A stretch of DNA of 64,000 bases from Streptosporangiaceae bacterium NEAU-GS5 (lineage in GTDB: Bacteria > Actinomycetota > Actinomycetes > Streptosporangiales > Streptosporangiaceae): positions 62,001 to 126,000 of the forward strand of contig JAGFNW010000028.1 of assembly GCA_017592665.1 (NCBI GenBank). The letters are read 5' to 3'. Below are positions 41,244-51,645 of the stretch, one piece after another. Both the position numbers and the translations under genes were made by a program. Under the pieces are notes generated by a model that saw only the letters and a program-made list of their open reading frames with translations, did no database searches and was not told where the DNA came from. Every line of letters starts with the position of its first letter. The first letter of the stretch is position 1.

Positions 41244-44132
41244 ATGACACCCGCTCCCACGGGCGATGCCGTCGCCAGCCGTTTGCGGGCTGTCCAGGAG
41301 CTTTACGACCGCGGCGAGCCTGTAGAGGCCATGGTCGCGCTCGTGGCCCAGGGCGGTCTGACCCCGGCCGAGCGGCGCGAGCTCGACCGGGAGGCGCTGG
41401 CCGGTCCGCTGGGGCTGCGGCTCGACGCGGCCGCCAAGCGCGGCCCGGTCCGGCGCCGTCAGGCCATCGACGCGTTGCGCCCCTATCTCGCGCAGGTCGA
41501 TCCACGGGTCAAGAGCGAGCTCCCGGTCGGCCGCAGGGTCGCCTTCCACCTGGTCGAGACCCGAGATCCAGAAGAGCTCGCGGCCGGCGACGCGCTGGCC
41601 AAGATCGCCGCGGCGTCCGCCGAGCCGTCCAGGCGCGTCCGCAAGGGCCTTCGGTGGTATGCCGACCTTCCGGTCGACGGCGTCGCCGACGGCCTGCTCC
41701 GGCTGCGCAAGGCCGACCTCGTCCCGGTGACCCAGATCGACGACATCACGTGGGAGGGCAACCGCCTGCGGATCACCGGCCACGCCTATCTCGCCGGCCT
41801 GTCGGTCCGCAGCCGCCGCTTCAACCGCGCCACCGTCGTGCTGCGCGGGCCCCGCTGGCTGCCGCCGGTGACCATGCGGACCCGCCGGATCTACCACCCG
41901 GAGGCCACACACGCCGCGCGTGAGCCCGGCTGCAACTACGACTGGTCCGGCTTCACGGCCGACTTGAATCCGTTCGCGCTGCGCTGGCGCGCCGGCCTGC
42001 GGGCCGTCGTCCGCGGCGGCAAGCGCATGCTGCGCCGCCGGCACACGGTCCAGGACACCACCACCTGGCGCGCCGAGATCGTCATCTGGAGCCGCGCCGC
42101 CCGCGCGTCGGGCGCGCTGCGCGGCCCGGCCATCGGCCGCACCGAGCGCCCCGCCGGGCTGCAGGTCAAGCCCCGCTGGTGGGTGCGTCCCGTCTGGACC
42201 TCCGACAAGGCCCTGCAGGTCGTGCTGCAGCCGACCCGGGCGCAGCTGACCAGCGTGCGGCAGATCGACGACACGGTCGAGCTGACCGGCTTCCTGCCCG
42301 GCCGTCCCATCTCCAAGGGCAAGGCCCGAGTCGGCGGCCACCGGATGTCCGCCGACTTCACCCCGGTCGACGGCGGCTCTGAGTTCAGCCTGGCCCTCGG
42401 CGTGCAGACGCTGCTGTCGGGCGACGCCCGGCGGCTGTGGGTGGAGCCCAAGGGCGACCCGGCCGCCTCCGTCATGCTGGAGGGCGCCGAGGAGACCCGG
42501 CTCATCGTCGGCGAGCGCGAGATCACGGTCCAGGCCGACCGGCGCGACCGCGTGGTCGTGTCCGGCCACCGGATCATGCCGGTCGTCACGTCCATCGAGT
42601 GGCGTGGCGAGGAGCTGGCGATCTCCGGCAACTACCCTGACCCGGACGATGGTCCGCGCGAGCTGGTGCTCCGGCACCGCGGCGGGCTGATCTTCCGGGT
42701 GCCCGTGACCCGTGAGGGCGCCTCGTTCTCCGTACGGCTCTCGCCCGGCGCCATGCCGCGCTTCGGGTCGACCGTGCCGCTGGCCGAGGGCAGCTGGAAC
42801 CTGTCGGTGGCCCTTCCTGGCCGCCAGGGCGTGCCGGCCCGATACGCCCACGAGAGCCTGGCCGGGCTCGACGAGGAGCCGCGCGCGATCGCCGGCCGCG
42901 TCTATCGCTTCGTGGCGACCAGATTCGACGTGCCCGTGCTGATCGCGGCCGAAGACCGGCCCGGCGACGAGCGCAGCGCGGCCGGAGTGTGGGCGCTGAG
43001 CCGCCAGTTCTACCAGAGCGAGCGGTCCAAGCCGATCCGCGAGGCCACCGTCTACGCCTCGTTCGACGGCCGCTCCTACTCCGACAACCCGCGGGCCGTC
43101 TACGAGGAGCGGCTGCGCCGCGGCGACGACCGCGAGCACATCTGGGTGGTCAGGGACGGCGCGTTCGTGCCGCCCGGCTCGCGCGAGCTCGGCTTCGGCG
43201 GCGACATCGTGCCGACCGTGGTCCGCGAGGGCAGCAGGGAGCACTACGAGGCGCTGGCGAGGGCCAAGCACATCGTGGCCAACCAGTTCCTGCCGCAGTG
43301 GTTCCGCACCCGCGAGGATCAGGTCTACGTGCAGACCTGGCACGGCACCCCGGTCAAGCACGTGGGCCGCGACCTGCCCCACATGAGGCGCGAGCCGCGC
43401 CCGCCCGTGTGGCATCGCCAGGCGGCCGAGGTGCGCGGCTGGGATCTGCTGCTGGCGCAGAGCCCGTGGGCCGCCGCGATCATGCGCAAGGCGTTCGCGT
43501 ACGAGGGTGAGATCGTCGAGATCGGCTATCCGCGCAACGACGCGCTGGTCACCGGCGACCGCGAGGCGCTGTCGGCGGAGCTGCGGCGGCGGATCGGGGT
43601 CCCCGAGGGCCGCAAGGTCGTGCTGTACGCGCCGACCTTCCGCGACTACGACCGGCGCAACGCCTCGGTCCGGATCGACCTCGCCGACGCGAAGAAGAAG
43701 CTGGGCGACGACTACGTGCTGCTGGTCCGCGGGCACAGCATGCAGGCGTTCCCCAACGTCCCGTCGCAGGGCGGCTTCGCCATCGACGTCACCACTTATC
43801 CCGATATGTCTGATCTGTTGGCGTTCGCGGACGTACTGGTCACGGACTACTCGTCGTCGATGTTCGACTTCGTGGCCACCGGACGGCCGGTGATCCTCTT
43901 CACCCCCGACCTGGCCAAGTACAGGTCGAGCCGCGGCCTCTACCTGGATCTGGAGTCGCAGCGTCCGGGCATCCGCGTGGAGACCTCGTCCGACGTCATC
44001 GAGACCGTGAGCCGGATCGACGCGCTCCACGCCAAGATGGCCGACCGCTACGCCGCCTTCGCCCGCACCTACGTCCCCCATGACGACGGCAAGTCCGCCG
44101 CCACCCTCGTCGACCACATCTTCCCCGCCTGA
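41244..44132 (+). CDS. CDP-glycerol glycerophosphotransferase-like (teichoic-acid type) glycosyltransferase
   Basis: A 962-residue protein. The C-terminal 360 residues form a glyphos_transf (PF04464-type) domain with IVANQFLPQWF, QVYVQTWHGTPVKHVG, KVVLYAPTFRDY and LVTDYSSSMFDF, which are the TagF/TagB hallmarks. The N-terminal 590 residues contain repeated beta-rich units and no named domain. It probably makes a wall-associated glycerol-phosphate polymer. ATG 41244 is used rather than upstream frames overlapping the ATL gene. A strong terminator follows at 44133-44162. Confidence 0.87.
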   Translation: MTPAPTGDAVASRLRAVQELYDRGEPVEAMVALVAQGGLTPAERRELDREALAGPLGLRLDAAAKRGPVRRRQAIDALRPYLAQVDPRVKSELPVGRRVAFHLVETRDPEELAAGDALAKIAAASAEPSRRVRKGLRWYADLPVDGVADGLLRLRKADLVPVTQIDDITWEGNRLRITGHAYLAGLSVRSRRFNRATVVLRGPRWLPPVTMRTRRIYHPEATHAAREPGCNYDWSGFTADLNPFALRWRAGLRAVVRGGKRMLRRRHTVQDTTTWRAEIVIWSRAARASGALRGPAIGRTERPAGLQVKPRWWVRPVWTSDKALQVVLQPTRAQLTSVRQIDDTVELTGFLPGRPISKGKARVGGHRMSADFTPVDGGSEFSLALGVQTLLSGDARRLWVEPKGDPAASVMLEGAEETRLIVGEREITVQADRRDRVVVSGHRIMPVVTSIEWRGEELAISGNYPDPDDGPRELVLRHRGGLIFRVPVTREGASFSVRLSPGAMPRFGSTVPLAEGSWNLSVALPGRQGVPARYAHESLAGLDEEPRAIAGRVYRFVATRFDVPVLIAAEDRPGDERSAAGVWALSRQFYQSERSKPIREATVYASFDGRSYSDNPRAVYEERLRRGDDREHIWVVRDGAFVPPGSRELGFGGDIVPTVVREGSREHYEALARAKHIVANQFLPQWFRTREDQVYVQTWHGTPVKHVGRDLPHMRREPRPPVWHRQAAEVRGWDLLLAQSPWAAAIMRKAFAYEGEIVEIGYPRNDALVTGDREALSAELRRRIGVPEGRKVVLYAPTFRDYDRRNASVRIDLADAKKKLGDDYVLLVRGHSMQAFPNVPSQGGFAIDVTTYPDMSDLLAFADVLVTDYSSSMFDFVATGRPVILFTPDLAKYRSSRGLYLDLESQRPGIRVETSSDVIETVSRIDALHAKMADRYAAFARTYVPHDDGKSAATLVDHIFPA

Positions 44133-44162
44133 CCCTCCCGTTTCAGACCGGAAACGGGAGGG
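44133..44162 (+). terminator. 12-bp stem terminator after the glycerophosphotransferase gene
   Basis: CCCTCCCGTTTC (44133-44144), a six-base loop AGACCG, and GAAACGGGAGGG (44151-44162) form a perfect stem directly after the stop codon. Confidence 0.8.
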
Positions 44163-44219
44163 CGTGTCGTGGGCGGACTCGGCACGATCATCACGTTTGT
44201 TCTGATGGAATGACGTGCT

Positions 44220-47200
44220 GTGAGTTATCGGCTGGTGCGGCGTGGAGGTGTGGGGCGCGGTTCGGCTCCCGTGCTCGACGAGCATCAGCGGGCCGTGGTC
44301 GAACATATGTCCGGTCCGCTGCTCGTCCTCGCCGGTCCTGGCACGGGAAAGACGACGACCATCGTCGAGAGCGTGGTCGACCGCATCGAGCGGCGCGGCC
44401 TCGACCCGGAGCGGGTGCTCGTGCTCACGTTCGGACGCAAGGCCGCGGGCGAGCTGCGCGACCGGATCACGGCTCGGATGCGGGCGACCATCAGGACTCC
44501 GCTCGCGGTCACCTTCCACAGCTACGCCTACGCGCTGCTGCGCCGCGAAGCCGTACAGGCGGGGGAGCAGCCGCCCCGGCTGCTGACCGGGCCCGAGCAG
44601 CTGCTGGAGATCAGGAGGCTGCTCCACGGCGAGCTGGAGGACGGCGCCCGGCACTGGCCGTCGCGGATGCGTGAGCTGCTGAAGACCCGCGCCTTCGCCG
44701 AGGAGGTGCGCGACTTCCTGGCCCGGGCGAGCGAGCGCGGGCTCAGCGGGAGCGACCTGGTCCAGCTGGGCAAGGAGCACGCCCGCGACGACTGGGCGGC
44801 CGCCGGCCGCTTCGCCGACCGCTACGAGGACCGTTTCGCCCTCGATCCGGAGCCGATCCTCGACTACACCGAGCTGATCCGGGAGGCCGCGGGCCTGCTG
44901 TCGAACGGCGAGGTCCGCCGGCGTGAGCGGGACGCCTACGACGTGATCTTCGTCGACGAATACCAGGACACCGATCCCTCGCAGGAGCTGCTGCTGTCGC
45001 GCCTGGGCGGCGACGGCCGCGATCTCATCGCGGTGGGCGACCCCGACCAGTCCATCTACGGCTTCCGCGGCGCCGACGTGCACGGGATCATGCGCTTCCC
45101 CGAGCGCTTCCCGACCGCCGACGGCCACGACGCGCCCGTCATCGCGCTGCGCGTGTCGCGCCGCAGCGGGCCGGGGCTGCTGGAGGCGTCGCGGCGGGTC
45201 GCCAACCGCCTCCCGGCTCCTCCGAAGCAGGGGCACCGCGACCTGATCCCCGCCGACGCCCAGGATTCCGGCAGCGTGCGGGTGATTCTGGCCGACAGCG
45301 ACAGCCAGGAGGCGGCGATCGTCGCCGACACGCTGCGCCGCGCGCACCTGCTGGAAGGCGTCCCCTGGTCGCGCATGGCGGTCCTGGTGCGCAGCGCCAA
45401 GCGGCAGGTGGCGCTGCTGCGCCGGGCGCTGCTCACGGCCGGCGTGCCGGTGCTGGTCGCGGGCGACGACGTCCCGTTAGCCCAGGAGCCCGGCGTGCGC
45501 CCGATCGCCACGCTGCTCAAGGCCGCCGTACGGCCTTCGGGCCTCGACGTGGCCACCGCCGAGGAGCTGCTGACCGGCCCCATCGGCAACACCGACATGG
45601 TCGGCGTACGGCGGTTGCGCCGCGCCCTCCGCGTGGCCGAGCACGAGGCGCTGGCCGCCTCGCAGACGCTGGGCGCGCTGCCGTTCACGCCGCGATCGTC
45701 GGACGAGATGCTGGTCGCCGCGCTTCGCGACGAGCGAGAGCTGGTCAACGTCGAGGCCCACGTGGCCGCGCCCGCCGCGCGTGTGGCAAGGCTCCTGACA
45801 CAGGCCCGGGAAGCCGTACGCCGCCGCCTGGGGGCCGAAGAGGTGCTGTGGGAGGTCTGGCAGGCCAGCGGCCTCGGCGAACGCTGGACGGATGCCAGCT
45901 TCTCCGGTGGGCCGCGGGGCGGGCAGGCCGACCGCGACCTGGACGCCGTCGTCGCGCTGTTCGACTACGCGGCCAAGTTCGCCGACCGGGTGCCCATGGC
46001 CGGCATCGAGGTCTTCGTCGACGACCTGCTCTCCCAGGAGATCCCGGCCAACACGCTGGCCGAGCACGCCCCCGAGGGCGAGGCCGTCCGGATCCTCACG
46101 GCACACCGCTCCAAGGGCCTCGAATGGGACGTGGTCGTGGTCGCGGGCGTCCAGGAAGGGGTCTGGCCCGACCTGCGGCTGCGCGGCTCGCTCCTCAGCG
46201 TCGACGCCCTGGTCGAAGACGACGCCAACATCGCCGGGCTGACCTCCAAGCTGCTCGCCGAGGAGCGCCGGCTGTTCTACGTGGCCGTCACGCGGGCGCG
46301 CCGCCGGGTCGTGGTGACCGCGGTCGGCGGCGAGGACACCGACGAGCGGCCCTCGCGCTTCCTGTCCGAGCTGCTCCCGAGCGGGATCGAGAGCGCCACC
46401 ATCGAGGATCGGGCCCGCTGGCTGAGCATGCCGTCCCTGGTCGCCGACCTGCGCGCGGCCGTCTGCGACCCCGAGCGTCCCGAGATCGTACGGCGTGCCG
46501 CCGCCGAGCACCTGGCGCGGCTCGCGCTCGAGAACGTGCCGGGGGCCGGCCCCGACGACTGGTACGCCCTGAAGGAGCTGTCCGACGACCGCCCCATCAC
46601 CTGGCCCGACGACGTGGTCCGGATCTCCCCGTCCTCGGTGGAGAACTTCACCAAATGCGGGCTGCGCTGGCTGCTCGAGACGGCCGTCGGCGCCGGGTCG
46701 GCCGGCGTCACGCAGAGCCTCGGCACGGTCATCCACGCCATCGCCGTGCTCGCGGCCGCCAACGACGACCCCGAGGCGCTGTCCGGGCGGCTCGACGCCA
46801 TCTGGGACGGCTTCGACTTCGGCGGCGTGTGGTTCAACCGCAAGCAGCGCCGGGTGGCCGAGCAGATGGTCGAGCGCTTCCTGCAGTGGCACCGCGACAA
46901 TCCGCGCGAACTGGTCCGGACTGAAGAGGCCTTCAGCGTGCCGCTCAGCGACAACGTGATGATCCGGGGAAGGGTGGACCGGGTCGAGCGGGACGGCGAG
47001 GGCCGGGCCGTGATCGTCGACCTGAAGACCGGCACGGGCAAGCCGCGCGACGACGAGCTCGACCGGCACCCGCAGCTCGGCGTCTATCAGCTCGCCACGC
47101 TGCTCGGCGCGTTCAAGCGGCACGGCCTGGTGGAGCCGGGCGGCGCGGCCCTGGTGCAGGTCGGCAAGGCGGTCGGCGTGGGCCCGAAGGCCAAGGAGCA

Positions 47201-47366
47201 GCGGCAGGCCCCGCTCGAAGGCGATCCCTGGGCGCAGGAGCTGGTCACGACGGTCGCCGAGGGCATGGCCGCCAAGGTGTTCGTGGCCACGGTCAACGAC
47301 GGCTGCCGGACCTGCGCGGCCCGGCTGGCCTGCCCGGTCAACGACAACGGGGGCCAGGTTTGCTGA
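44220..47366 (+). CDS. adnA: AdnA-like helicase-nuclease subunit
   Basis: A 1048-residue UvrD-like motor with C-terminal RecB nuclease domain, part of the AdnAB end-resection machine of actinobacteria. Walker A is AGPGTGKTTT (about 39-48), Walker B IFVDEYQDTDPSQ (about 245), followed by GDPDQSIYGFRG and TRARRRVVV. The nuclease has GRVDRVERDG and VIVDLKTGTGKP (about 918-945). Cys in FTKCGLRW and CRTCAARLACP form a probable 4Fe-4S site. It precedes adnB with a 7-nt overlap. GTG 44220 is the start. Position matches Rv3202c. Confidence 0.92.
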   Translation: MSYRLVRRGGVGRGSAPVLDEHQRAVVEHMSGPLLVLAGPGTGKTTTIVESVVDRIERRGLDPERVLVLTFGRKAAGELRDRITARMRATIRTPLAVTFHSYAYALLRREAVQAGEQPPRLLTGPEQLLEIRRLLHGELEDGARHWPSRMRELLKTRAFAEEVRDFLARASERGLSGSDLVQLGKEHARDDWAAAGRFADRYEDRFALDPEPILDYTELIREAAGLLSNGEVRRRERDAYDVIFVDEYQDTDPSQELLLSRLGGDGRDLIAVGDPDQSIYGFRGADVHGIMRFPERFPTADGHDAPVIALRVSRRSGPGLLEASRRVANRLPAPPKQGHRDLIPADAQDSGSVRVILADSDSQEAAIVADTLRRAHLLEGVPWSRMAVLVRSAKRQVALLRRALLTAGVPVLVAGDDVPLAQEPGVRPIATLLKAAVRPSGLDVATAEELLTGPIGNTDMVGVRRLRRALRVAEHEALAASQTLGALPFTPRSSDEMLVAALRDERELVNVEAHVAAPAARVARLLTQAREAVRRRLGAEEVLWEVWQASGLGERWTDASFSGGPRGGQADRDLDAVVALFDYAAKFADRVPMAGIEVFVDDLLSQEIPANTLAEHAPEGEAVRILTAHRSKGLEWDVVVVAGVQEGVWPDLRLRGSLLSVDALVEDDANIAGLTSKLLAEERRLFYVAVTRARRRVVVTAVGGEDTDERPSRFLSELLPSGIESATIEDRARWLSMPSLVADLRAAVCDPERPEIVRRAAAEHLARLALENVPGAGPDDWYALKELSDDRPITWPDDVVRISPSSVENFTKCGLRWLLETAVGAGSAGVTQSLGTVIHAIAVLAAANDDPEALSGRLDAIWDGFDFGGVWFNRKQRRVAEQMVERFLQWHRDNPRELVRTEEAFSVPLSDNVMIRGRVDRVERDGEGRAVIVDLKTGTGKPRDDELDRHPQLGVYQLATLLGAFKRHGLVEPGGAALVQVGKAVGVGPKAKEQRQAPLEGDPWAQELVTTVAEGMAAKVFVATVNDGCRTCAARLACPVNDNGGQVC

Positions 47367-50300
47367 CACCCGAGGAGCTGGCGGGCCGGCTCGGGGTGCT
47401 GCCGCCCACGCCTGAGCAGGCAGGGGTCATCGCGGCCGACCCGGCGCCCATGGTCGTGATCGCCGGAGCCGGCTCCGGCAAGAGCGAGACCATGGCCGGG
47501 CGCGTCGTCTGGCTGGTCGCCAACGGCCTGGCCCGCCCCGAACAGATCCTCGGCCTCACCTTCACTCGCAAGGCCGCGGCCGAACTGAGCGAACGTGTGC
47601 GCAAGCGCCTGGAAGGCCTGAAAAGCGCGGGTCTCGTGCAGTCCATGGACGACGAGCCGGAGGTGTCCACCTATCACGCGTACGCGGCCCGGCTGGTCAC
47701 CGACCACGCCCTCCGCGAGGCGCTGGAGCCGACGATGCGCCTGGTCAGGCCCGCTGTGGCCTGGCAGATGGCGGCCCGCGTGGTCGGGCAGTACGACGGG
47801 CCCATGGACAAGGTCGACCTGGGGCCGCCCAGCGTGACGGCGGCCGTGCTCGAGCTGGCCGGGGAGATGTCCGAGCATCTGCGTACGCCGGGCGAGGTGC
47901 GCGAGGTCGGCGACTGGCTGCTCGACCGGCTGAACGAGCTCACCGGCCGCGTCACGCTGCCCCAGCAGCGCCCGGTCCGCACCCAGGGCGTACGGGAGCA
48001 GCTGCTGCCGCTGGTCGAGGCGTACGAGCGGTTCAAGCGGGGCCGCGAGGTGCTCGACTACGGCGACCAGATGGCGCTGGCGGCGCTGATCGCGTCCAAG
48101 CACCCGGAGGTCGGCGCCATCGAGCGGGAGCGGTTCACGGTGGTCCTGCTCGACGAATACCAGGACACCAGCCAGGCTCAGCTCGTGTTGCTGCGGTCGC
48201 TGTTCGGCGGCGGGCATCCGGTGACCGCGGTGGGCGACCCCTGCCAGTCGATCTACGGCTGGCGCGGGGCCTCGGCGGGCAACCTGTCCCGGTTTCCGAC
48301 CGACTTCCCGACCGCGCAGGGCCGCCCCGCGGACGTCAGGCAGCTGTCGGTGAGCTTCCGCAACGGCGAGCGGGTGCTGGACGCGGCCGCCCGGATCCAG
48401 GCGCCGCTGCGCCGCGAGGCCGCCGTGCCGGTGCTCAAACCCGGCGCCAACCGGGCCGACCGGGGCCGGATCGTGTGCGCGTTCCACGAGACGGCCGAGC
48501 ACGAGGCCGAGTGGATCGCCCAGGGGGTCGTCCGGACCATCGGCATGGAGCTCGCGCCCGACGGCCTGCCCTGGGAGGACGGCCGGATCCAGCCCAAGGA
48601 CGTGGCGATCCTGGCCAGGAAGCGGTCGCAGTTCCCGGCGCTGCGCCGCCACCTCGAGGCGCTGGGCGTCCCGGTCGAGGTGGTAGGCCTCGGCGGCCTG
48701 CTCACCGTGCCCGAGGTGGCCGACATCGTGGCGACCCTCAGGGTCATGTACGACCCGACGGCCGGCGATGCGCTCGTACGGCTGCTGGCCGGGCCCCGGT
48801 GGCGGATCGGGCCGGCCGACCTCAAGCTGCTCGGCGACCGGGCGCGCGACCTCAACCGGGACGCCACGCGGCGGGTCGAGGATCCGCTCGAACAGGTCGT
48901 CATCGACATGGAGACCGAGCGCGGCAGCCTGGTCGACGCGCTCGACGAGCTGCCCGACCGGCCCGAATGGCTGGAGCCGTTCTCGCCCCTGGCCCAGGAG
49001 CGGCTGCCGGCGCTGGCGCTCGAGCTGCGCACGCTCCGCTCGCACGCGGGCCAGTCGCTGCCCGACCTGATCGGCGAGGTGGAGCGTCGGCTCGGCCTTG
49101 ACGTCGAGGTGGCGGCCCGGGGCGGCAGCCTCTACGCGGCCCGCGCCGACCTTGACGCCTTCCTCGACGCGGCGTCCCGCTTCGCCGGAGACGCCGAAGA
49201 CCCCACGCTCGGCGCGTTCCTGGCCTATCTGAAGGCGGCCGAGACCGAGGAGTTCGGCCTGGAGGCGGGTCGGGTCGGCGAGTCCAACAGCGTCAAGCTG
49301 ATGACGGTGCACGCGTCCAAGGGGCTGGAGTGGCCGGTCGTCGTGGTCCCCGGCCTGAGCCAGATGAACGGGAAGAACGGGCTGATCAAGGGCAGTGTCT
49401 TCCCGGCCGCCCCGATCACCAACTCGCGCTGGACCGAGAACCCGCGCAAGCTGCCCTATCCGCTCCGTGGCGACGTGGCCGACCTGCCCGCGCTGACCGG
49501 TCTCGACAAGGAGGCGCTGGCCGCCTTCGACGAGGCCTGCCGCGACCGCGACCTGCTGGAGGAGCGCCGGCTGGCCTATGTGGCGATCACTCGCGCGCAC
49601 TATCTGCTGATCGCGTCGGGCTATCGGTGGGGAAGTGCCGCGAAGCCGCTCGAACCGTCCGATTTCCTGACCGAGATCAGGGAGAGCGGCGCGGCCGTGG
49701 CCGTCTGGCATGACGGCGAGGGCGAGGACAACCCGCTGCTGGCCGAGCCGCCGAGCCAGGAATGGCCGTCGATCGCGATCAAGGAGGGCATCGCGGAGGG
49801 CGCGCGCATGGTCCAGCAGGCCATGGAGGGCCTGGCGTCCGATCCGGGCGGGGAGGTCCGCGAGCGCGACCGGGAGCGGATGCGGTCGTGGGCCCGCGAC
49901 ACCGAACTGCTGCTGCGCGAGCGCGAACGCCGCCGGGATGCCACCGTGGTCGAGCTGCCGTCGCGGCTCACCGTGTCGTCGCTGGTCCAGCTGGCCGCCG
50001 ACCCTTCGGCGTACGCGCGGCAGGTGCGCCGGCCGCAGCCGCACAAGCCGGCCCCGCTGGCCAGGCGCGGCACGGCCTTCCACCGATGGCTGGAGACCCG
50101 CTGGGGGCAGCAGCGGCTGATCGACGACGGCGACCTGCCCGGCGCCTCCGACCAGATCTCCGACGCCGACGCGCAGCTCGCGCACCTGCAGGAGCGTTTC
50201 GAGCAGAGCCGCTGGGCCGCCATGCGTCCGGTCGACCTGGAGGTCCCGTTCGAGACGGTCATCGCCGACCGGCTCGTCCGCGGCCGGATGGACGCCGTGT

Positions 50301-50551
50301 TCGAAGACGGGTCGGGCTACGTCGTGGTCGACTGGAAGACCGGCGACCGCCCCACCGGCAAGGCGGCCAGGGCCGCCGCCGTGCAGCTCGCCGCCTACCG
50401 CCTGGCGTGGTCACGTCTTTCCGGCACGCCGCTCGACGAGGTCGGCGCGGCCTTCCACTATGTGCGGTCCAATCAGACCATCCGCCCCGTCGACCTCATG
50501 GACGCCGACGACCTGACCGCCCTGATCTACCAGATCCCCGCGGCCGAGTAA
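47360..50551 (+). CDS. adnB: AdnB-like helicase-nuclease subunit
   Basis: A 1063-residue partner of AdnA. The motor has AGAGSGKSET (about 35), VVLLDEYQDTSQAQ (about 264), GDPCQSIYGWRGASAG and TVHASKGLEWPVVVVPG. The C-terminal nuclease has GRMDAVFEDGSGYVVVDWKTG (DxK about 990) but no Fe-S cysteines, unlike AdnA. TTG 47360 overlaps the AdnA gene by 7 nt, so expression is coupled for a heterodimer. It ends 5 bases from the convergent siderophore operon. Confidence 0.92.
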   Translation: MLTPEELAGRLGVLPPTPEQAGVIAADPAPMVVIAGAGSGKSETMAGRVVWLVANGLARPEQILGLTFTRKAAAELSERVRKRLEGLKSAGLVQSMDDEPEVSTYHAYAARLVTDHALREALEPTMRLVRPAVAWQMAARVVGQYDGPMDKVDLGPPSVTAAVLELAGEMSEHLRTPGEVREVGDWLLDRLNELTGRVTLPQQRPVRTQGVREQLLPLVEAYERFKRGREVLDYGDQMALAALIASKHPEVGAIERERFTVVLLDEYQDTSQAQLVLLRSLFGGGHPVTAVGDPCQSIYGWRGASAGNLSRFPTDFPTAQGRPADVRQLSVSFRNGERVLDAAARIQAPLRREAAVPVLKPGANRADRGRIVCAFHETAEHEAEWIAQGVVRTIGMELAPDGLPWEDGRIQPKDVAILARKRSQFPALRRHLEALGVPVEVVGLGGLLTVPEVADIVATLRVMYDPTAGDALVRLLAGPRWRIGPADLKLLGDRARDLNRDATRRVEDPLEQVVIDMETERGSLVDALDELPDRPEWLEPFSPLAQERLPALALELRTLRSHAGQSLPDLIGEVERRLGLDVEVAARGGSLYAARADLDAFLDAASRFAGDAEDPTLGAFLAYLKAAETEEFGLEAGRVGESNSVKLMTVHASKGLEWPVVVVPGLSQMNGKNGLIKGSVFPAAPITNSRWTENPRKLPYPLRGDVADLPALTGLDKEALAAFDEACRDRDLLEERRLAYVAITRAHYLLIASGYRWGSAAKPLEPSDFLTEIRESGAAVAVWHDGEGEDNPLLAEPPSQEWPSIAIKEGIAEGARMVQQAMEGLASDPGGEVRERDRERMRSWARDTELLLRERERRRDATVVELPSRLTVSSLVQLAADPSAYARQVRRPQPHKPAPLARRGTAFHRWLETRWGQQRLIDDGDLPGASDQISDADAQLAHLQERFEQSRWAAMRPVDLEVPFETVIADRLVRGRMDAVFEDGSGYVVVDWKTGDRPTGKAARAAAVQLAAYRLAWSRLSGTPLDEVGAAFHYVRSNQTIRPVDLMDADDLTALIYQIPAAE

Positions 50552-50556
50552 GGGCC

Positions 50557-51645
50557 TCAGGGGAGGTAGTGGAACGCGGGTTTGGGGTGGAGGAGGAAGT
50601 CGTGGTGGGAGATGTTCCAGGCGTAGGCGCCGGCCATGGCGAAGGCGACGACGTCGCCGACGGCGAGGGCGGCGCGGACGTGGCGGGCGAAGACGTCCTT
50701 GGGCGTGCACAACCGGCCGGCCAGGGTGAGCTCCCTGTCAGGGCTGTGTGAGCGGGAGATGACGACGAAGGGCTGGTTGTGGCCCTTCGTCACGGGTGTG
50801 CGCAGATGGTGGGTGCCGCCCGTGAGGATGGCGAACCACTCGCCGTGGACCCGCTTCACGTCCAGGACTTTGGTCAGATACCAGCCGGAGTAGGCCGTGA
50901 GGGCGCGCCCCGGCTCGATCCGGAGGATTTCCCCCGGTGCCCGGCGGGCGCGCATGCCGTGGGCGTAGGAGGTCCAGTCGAAGCGGTGGGCGGGGTCGGT
51001 GTAGGAGACGGCCATGCCGCCGCCCAGGTTGATCTCCCCCAGGTTCAGCGAACGGGCGTAGGCCAGCACCGCATCGGCGAGGGTGAGCAGGTCGGGAGCG
51101 TCGAGGCCGCTGGCGAGGTGGGCGTGGATCCCGTGCGCGCGTACCGGATGGGCGATCAGTTTGAGGCATTCGGTCACGTCGTCCGGATCCATCCCGAACG
51201 GGGTCGCGCCGCCGCCCATGGCCAGCGCCGCGCCGCCGACCGGGACGTCGAGGTTGACGCGGAGCAGCACGTCGGCCGGGCGTCGTGACGCCTGGAGGCG
51301 GCGCAGTTCGGCCGGGCTCTCGACGTGCAGGCGCCGTACGGGAAGGGCGAGTTCGGCGTCGGTCTTCCCCGGGCCGCCGAAGGCCAGCGGCATGCCGGGC
51401 AGCAGGGCCCGGATGTGCTCGACCTCGCCGCCCGACGACACCTCGAAGCCGTCGACGTGCTCGGCAAGCACGCGGAGCAGGGCCGGATCCGGGTTGGCCT
51501 TGACCGCGTAGTAGAGCTCCAGTCCTTCGGTCGCGGCGCGGACGGCGGCCGCGTGCCGGTCCAGCCCAGGGAGGTCATAGACGTACGCCGGGACGTCGCC
51601 CAAGGTCTCGGCGATCCCTTCCAGACCCGTGGGGATGGTCAGCAT
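50557..51645 (-). CDS. PLP-dependent decarboxylase (type III, siderophore-associated)
   Basis: A 362-residue fold-type III decarboxylase related to ornithine/lysine/diaminopimelate decarboxylases and to SbnH-like siderophore enzymes. The PLP lysine is in LYYAVKANPDP (about residue 40), the Gly-rich phosphate loop in INLGGGMAVSY, and the second-site Cys in AGRLCTPKDVF. It overlaps the upstream IucA/IucC gene by 7 nt and is the last gene of the siderophore operon. It may decarboxylate an amino acid or an amino-acid-citrate conjugate; the substrate is inferred. Confidence 0.87.
   Translation of the reverse strand: MLTIPTGLEGIAETLGDVPAYVYDLPGLDRHAAAVRAATEGLELYYAVKANPDPALLRVLAEHVDGFEVSSGGEVEHIRALLPGMPLAFGGPGKTDAELALPVRRLHVESPAELRRLQASRRPADVLLRVNLDVPVGGAALAMGGGATPFGMDPDDVTECLKLIAHPVRAHGIHAHLASGLDAPDLLTLADAVLAYARSLNLGEINLGGGMAVSYTDPAHRFDWTSYAHGMRARRAPGEILRIEPGRALTAYSGWYLTKVLDVKRVHGEWFAILTGGTHHLRTPVTKGHNQPFVVISRSHSPDRELTLAGRLCTPKDVFARHVRAALAVGDVVAFAMAGAYAWNISHHDFLLHPKPAFHYLP

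Noticed and set aside
40956-45347. A very long open frame (about 1460 codons) on the minus strand
   Set aside because: It runs antisense to the glycerophosphotransferase and adnA genes and exists because high GC makes stops rare in the opposite frame. It shows no domain, and its codon use mirrors the real genes.
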